This document shows, piece by piece, positions 62,070 through 64,000 of a stretch of 64,000 nt of DNA. A program made the position numbers and the translations under genes. The first letter of the stretch is position 1; each line of letters opens with the position of its first letter. The notes below the pieces were generated by a model. That model was not told the DNA's origin. It did no database searches and was given only the letters and a program-made list of their open reading frames with translations. This stretch comes from Gymnorhina tibicen (Eukaryota; Chordata; Aves; Passeriformes; Artamidae): the NCBI GenBank assembly GCA_013399875.1, contig VXAZ01007519.1:257025-321024 (forward strand). Reading direction: 5' to 3'.

Positions 62070-64000
62070 ATTTAATTGGGCCTTTGTTATATAGCACAGA
62101 GTCAGTGTAGAATAGATTGAAATTTTGCTAGGGAAATAAATTGAAAACTTGGGTATCTAAGGGTCTTTGCAATCAAATCACAATTACAAATACTAACTTT
62201 TTTTTACTAGCAGCTTGTGGTTTGTTTTTTTTCCTACTTCTTCAAAATTGTGAACATCTAGAGCTGTTTGACAAAATTTATCAATTATTACCACCCAGCT
62301 AACACATATATATATACACTTGCAACTTTAATTTGTGTTTTTATTTATAAACATTTCCCGCATTTTCAGAACCTTTAGTAAGGTGCCCCTGGTGGTGGAT
62401 TTCCCCCCATGTATATTTTTAGTTTTTTCCCTACTACTATATCGGAATGAATTATTTTACTGTATTGTAATAAAAATATCTATTATTTACATTGCATGAA
62501 TGAAGTGGAACTGAAAACAAACAAAAAAACCCCCCACATACTGCATATTTAGATCTCCTCCTATGCTAAACAGAGGGGAGAAATGTAAAATCAGCTTTCA
62601 TTAACTCCTTTGACATAAGAGGGGATGCCTCAAAGACTGACAGATCGGTATCAGTTTTCACATTGCTTGTCATACTTGTCAGTCATTTTTGCCCCAGTGA
62701 AAGGGCAGATTCAGGAACTCCATTTTTAGCATTTACAAGTGTGCTGCATTCACAAAGAGTTCACTTCCTAGAGCCATCGTGGACACTAAAACCCTGTAAC
62801 TTAGAAAAGGAAAACTTAGGATTAAGACTTGCAACTGGATGAAATTCTTCTAGAAAAGGCAGTTAATACATGGTGCCAAGGTTTCAGATGATTTGAACAC
62901 TCACAATTCTAGTAGAAGGCTTCAGTATTTAGACAGTCAAGAATCTGTATTTTAAAGGAATTGCACTGAAAGCAAAACCAAAATGGCATAGAAGAGATTG
63001 ATATTTAAACCTGCCACCTCAAAGAACAACTAACCAAATTATTTTCCATTCAGTCAGGGAAGTTTAGCAAGTAACAACTGAACTTAAATCAGATCCTTCT
63101 GTCTAAGACATTGTTCTCATATGTGGTTTTAAGAACTCAAATGGCAGCACGTTAACCTTAATTATTCCTTGTTTAGCTTGCAGCATTTAAATAACACATC
63201 TGTTTTTATAGATACAACATCTTCATACGTCCTCCCCCGCCCCCAGCTTGGGAGGAAGGAGGGCATTTGTCTTCTAATTTTGCTCTGTAAGTGGGAAATG
63301 TTATTCATCACATAGAACATGGATGCAATTAAGTAACCACACTGAGAGCTGCCGTTCTGTTTCTTAAAGCACCAAGTTAACTTGAGCTGACTTTGTCCTC
63401 ACCAAAGCAGGATGGTTCCTTTGTCCAGGCTGGTGAAATTCAGCCGGAATGCCAAGCCCAGTCATGCTCACAGGACAGACGGAGTTGGGCAGAGAATGCA
63501 GGAGGAGAAAGGAAGGATGAGCTCCTGACAAAACACGGCTGAGGAAGAGAAGGTCAGGGCCTTGGGCATCTTCATCCTATGGAGAGAAGACTGAGGAGGC
63601 ATTCTTACAACTGCACATCCATTTGAAGATGGGTGCTAATGGGGCATCACTCACACAATTTTGCCACGTCACACACCAGGGCATGGTGGGGCTCTCCCCA
63701 TGGGGTTAGTGGGATTAACTTCCATGAAGGGAATGTTTGCCTGCCTTGGCCTTGCGGAAGCCTGCTAAGCACAAAGGAGGACACGCAGGTTACATAATTA
63801 GCCTGAGAATTCACAATATGGGGATTTTTGATAAACAGGGTAAGAAGCATCTTTTAGGAATAACGTATGTATTGGGCACTCATGTCCAGACAGAGCAGGA
63901 AGAGTAAAGATTATAAGGTATGGCTGTTACTATTTCTACATGCTTTATTTCCTTTTAAAGGGGTTTTTTTCCCTTCTTCTTCTAAAGGGTTTTTTTACAG
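62070..64000. other. Non-coding stretch, no gene recognised
   Basis: About 1.9 kb. The first part is AT-rich. From about 63400 to 63780 the sequence is more GC-balanced and purine-rich, without a recognisable transposon or exon. Poly-T runs close the window. Confidence 0.45.

Noticed and set aside
1..64000. Search for tRNA, rRNA, CRISPR, bacterial operons or an intact provirus
   Set aside because: None is seen. The CR1 and LTR elements and the absence of long coding frames show vertebrate nuclear DNA, and both LTRs lack internal viral coding sequence.

Overview
This window is nuclear genomic DNA from a bird. The evidence is a 5'-truncated CR1 LINE with recognisable reverse transcriptase boxes, a second short CR1 3' end, and two solo LTRs of avian ERVL-like type. 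Intergenic or intronic DNA is AT-rich, and one compact GC-rich CpG island complex is present. I recognise no complete protein-coding gene. The open reading frames are short, overlap on both strands and lack family motifs, so almost all look like chance frames. Species cannot be set from this sequence; a neoavian bird, possibly a songbird, is my inference from the LTR types.

Layout. Positions 1-2900 are AT-rich and hold one good candidate minus-strand exon (1091-1125). Positions about 2980-5215 form a CpG island complex that looks like the promoter region of a developmental regulator. It contains AT-rich homeodomain-type blocks at 4327-4390 and 4480-4612. It also contains three unresolved spots (3656, 3987-3996, 5185), two of which are flanked by duplicated sequence that looks like assembly error. 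From 5216 to 64000 there is no supportable coding exon. That stretch carries a solo LTR at 13520-14105, a longer solo LTR at 28616-29743 with a perfect 5-bp target-site duplication and two CTCF-like motifs, a CR1 at 44759 to about 46040, a CR1 tail at 61955-62069, microsatellites, and several splice-site pairs that could mark non-coding or alternative exons.

Interpretation. The simplest reading is a gene with a CpG-island promoter near 3-5 kb. If it is transcribed to the left (minus strand), the 35-nt exon at 1091-1125 would be an early exon and the remaining 59 kb would be upstream gene desert. If it is transcribed to the right, the 59 kb would be a long first intron. The sequence alone does not name the gene. 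The most notable signal is the LTR at 28616-29743, which may have delivered a pair of same-orientation CTCF-type sites, and so a candidate insulator or loop anchor, into this otherwise empty region.
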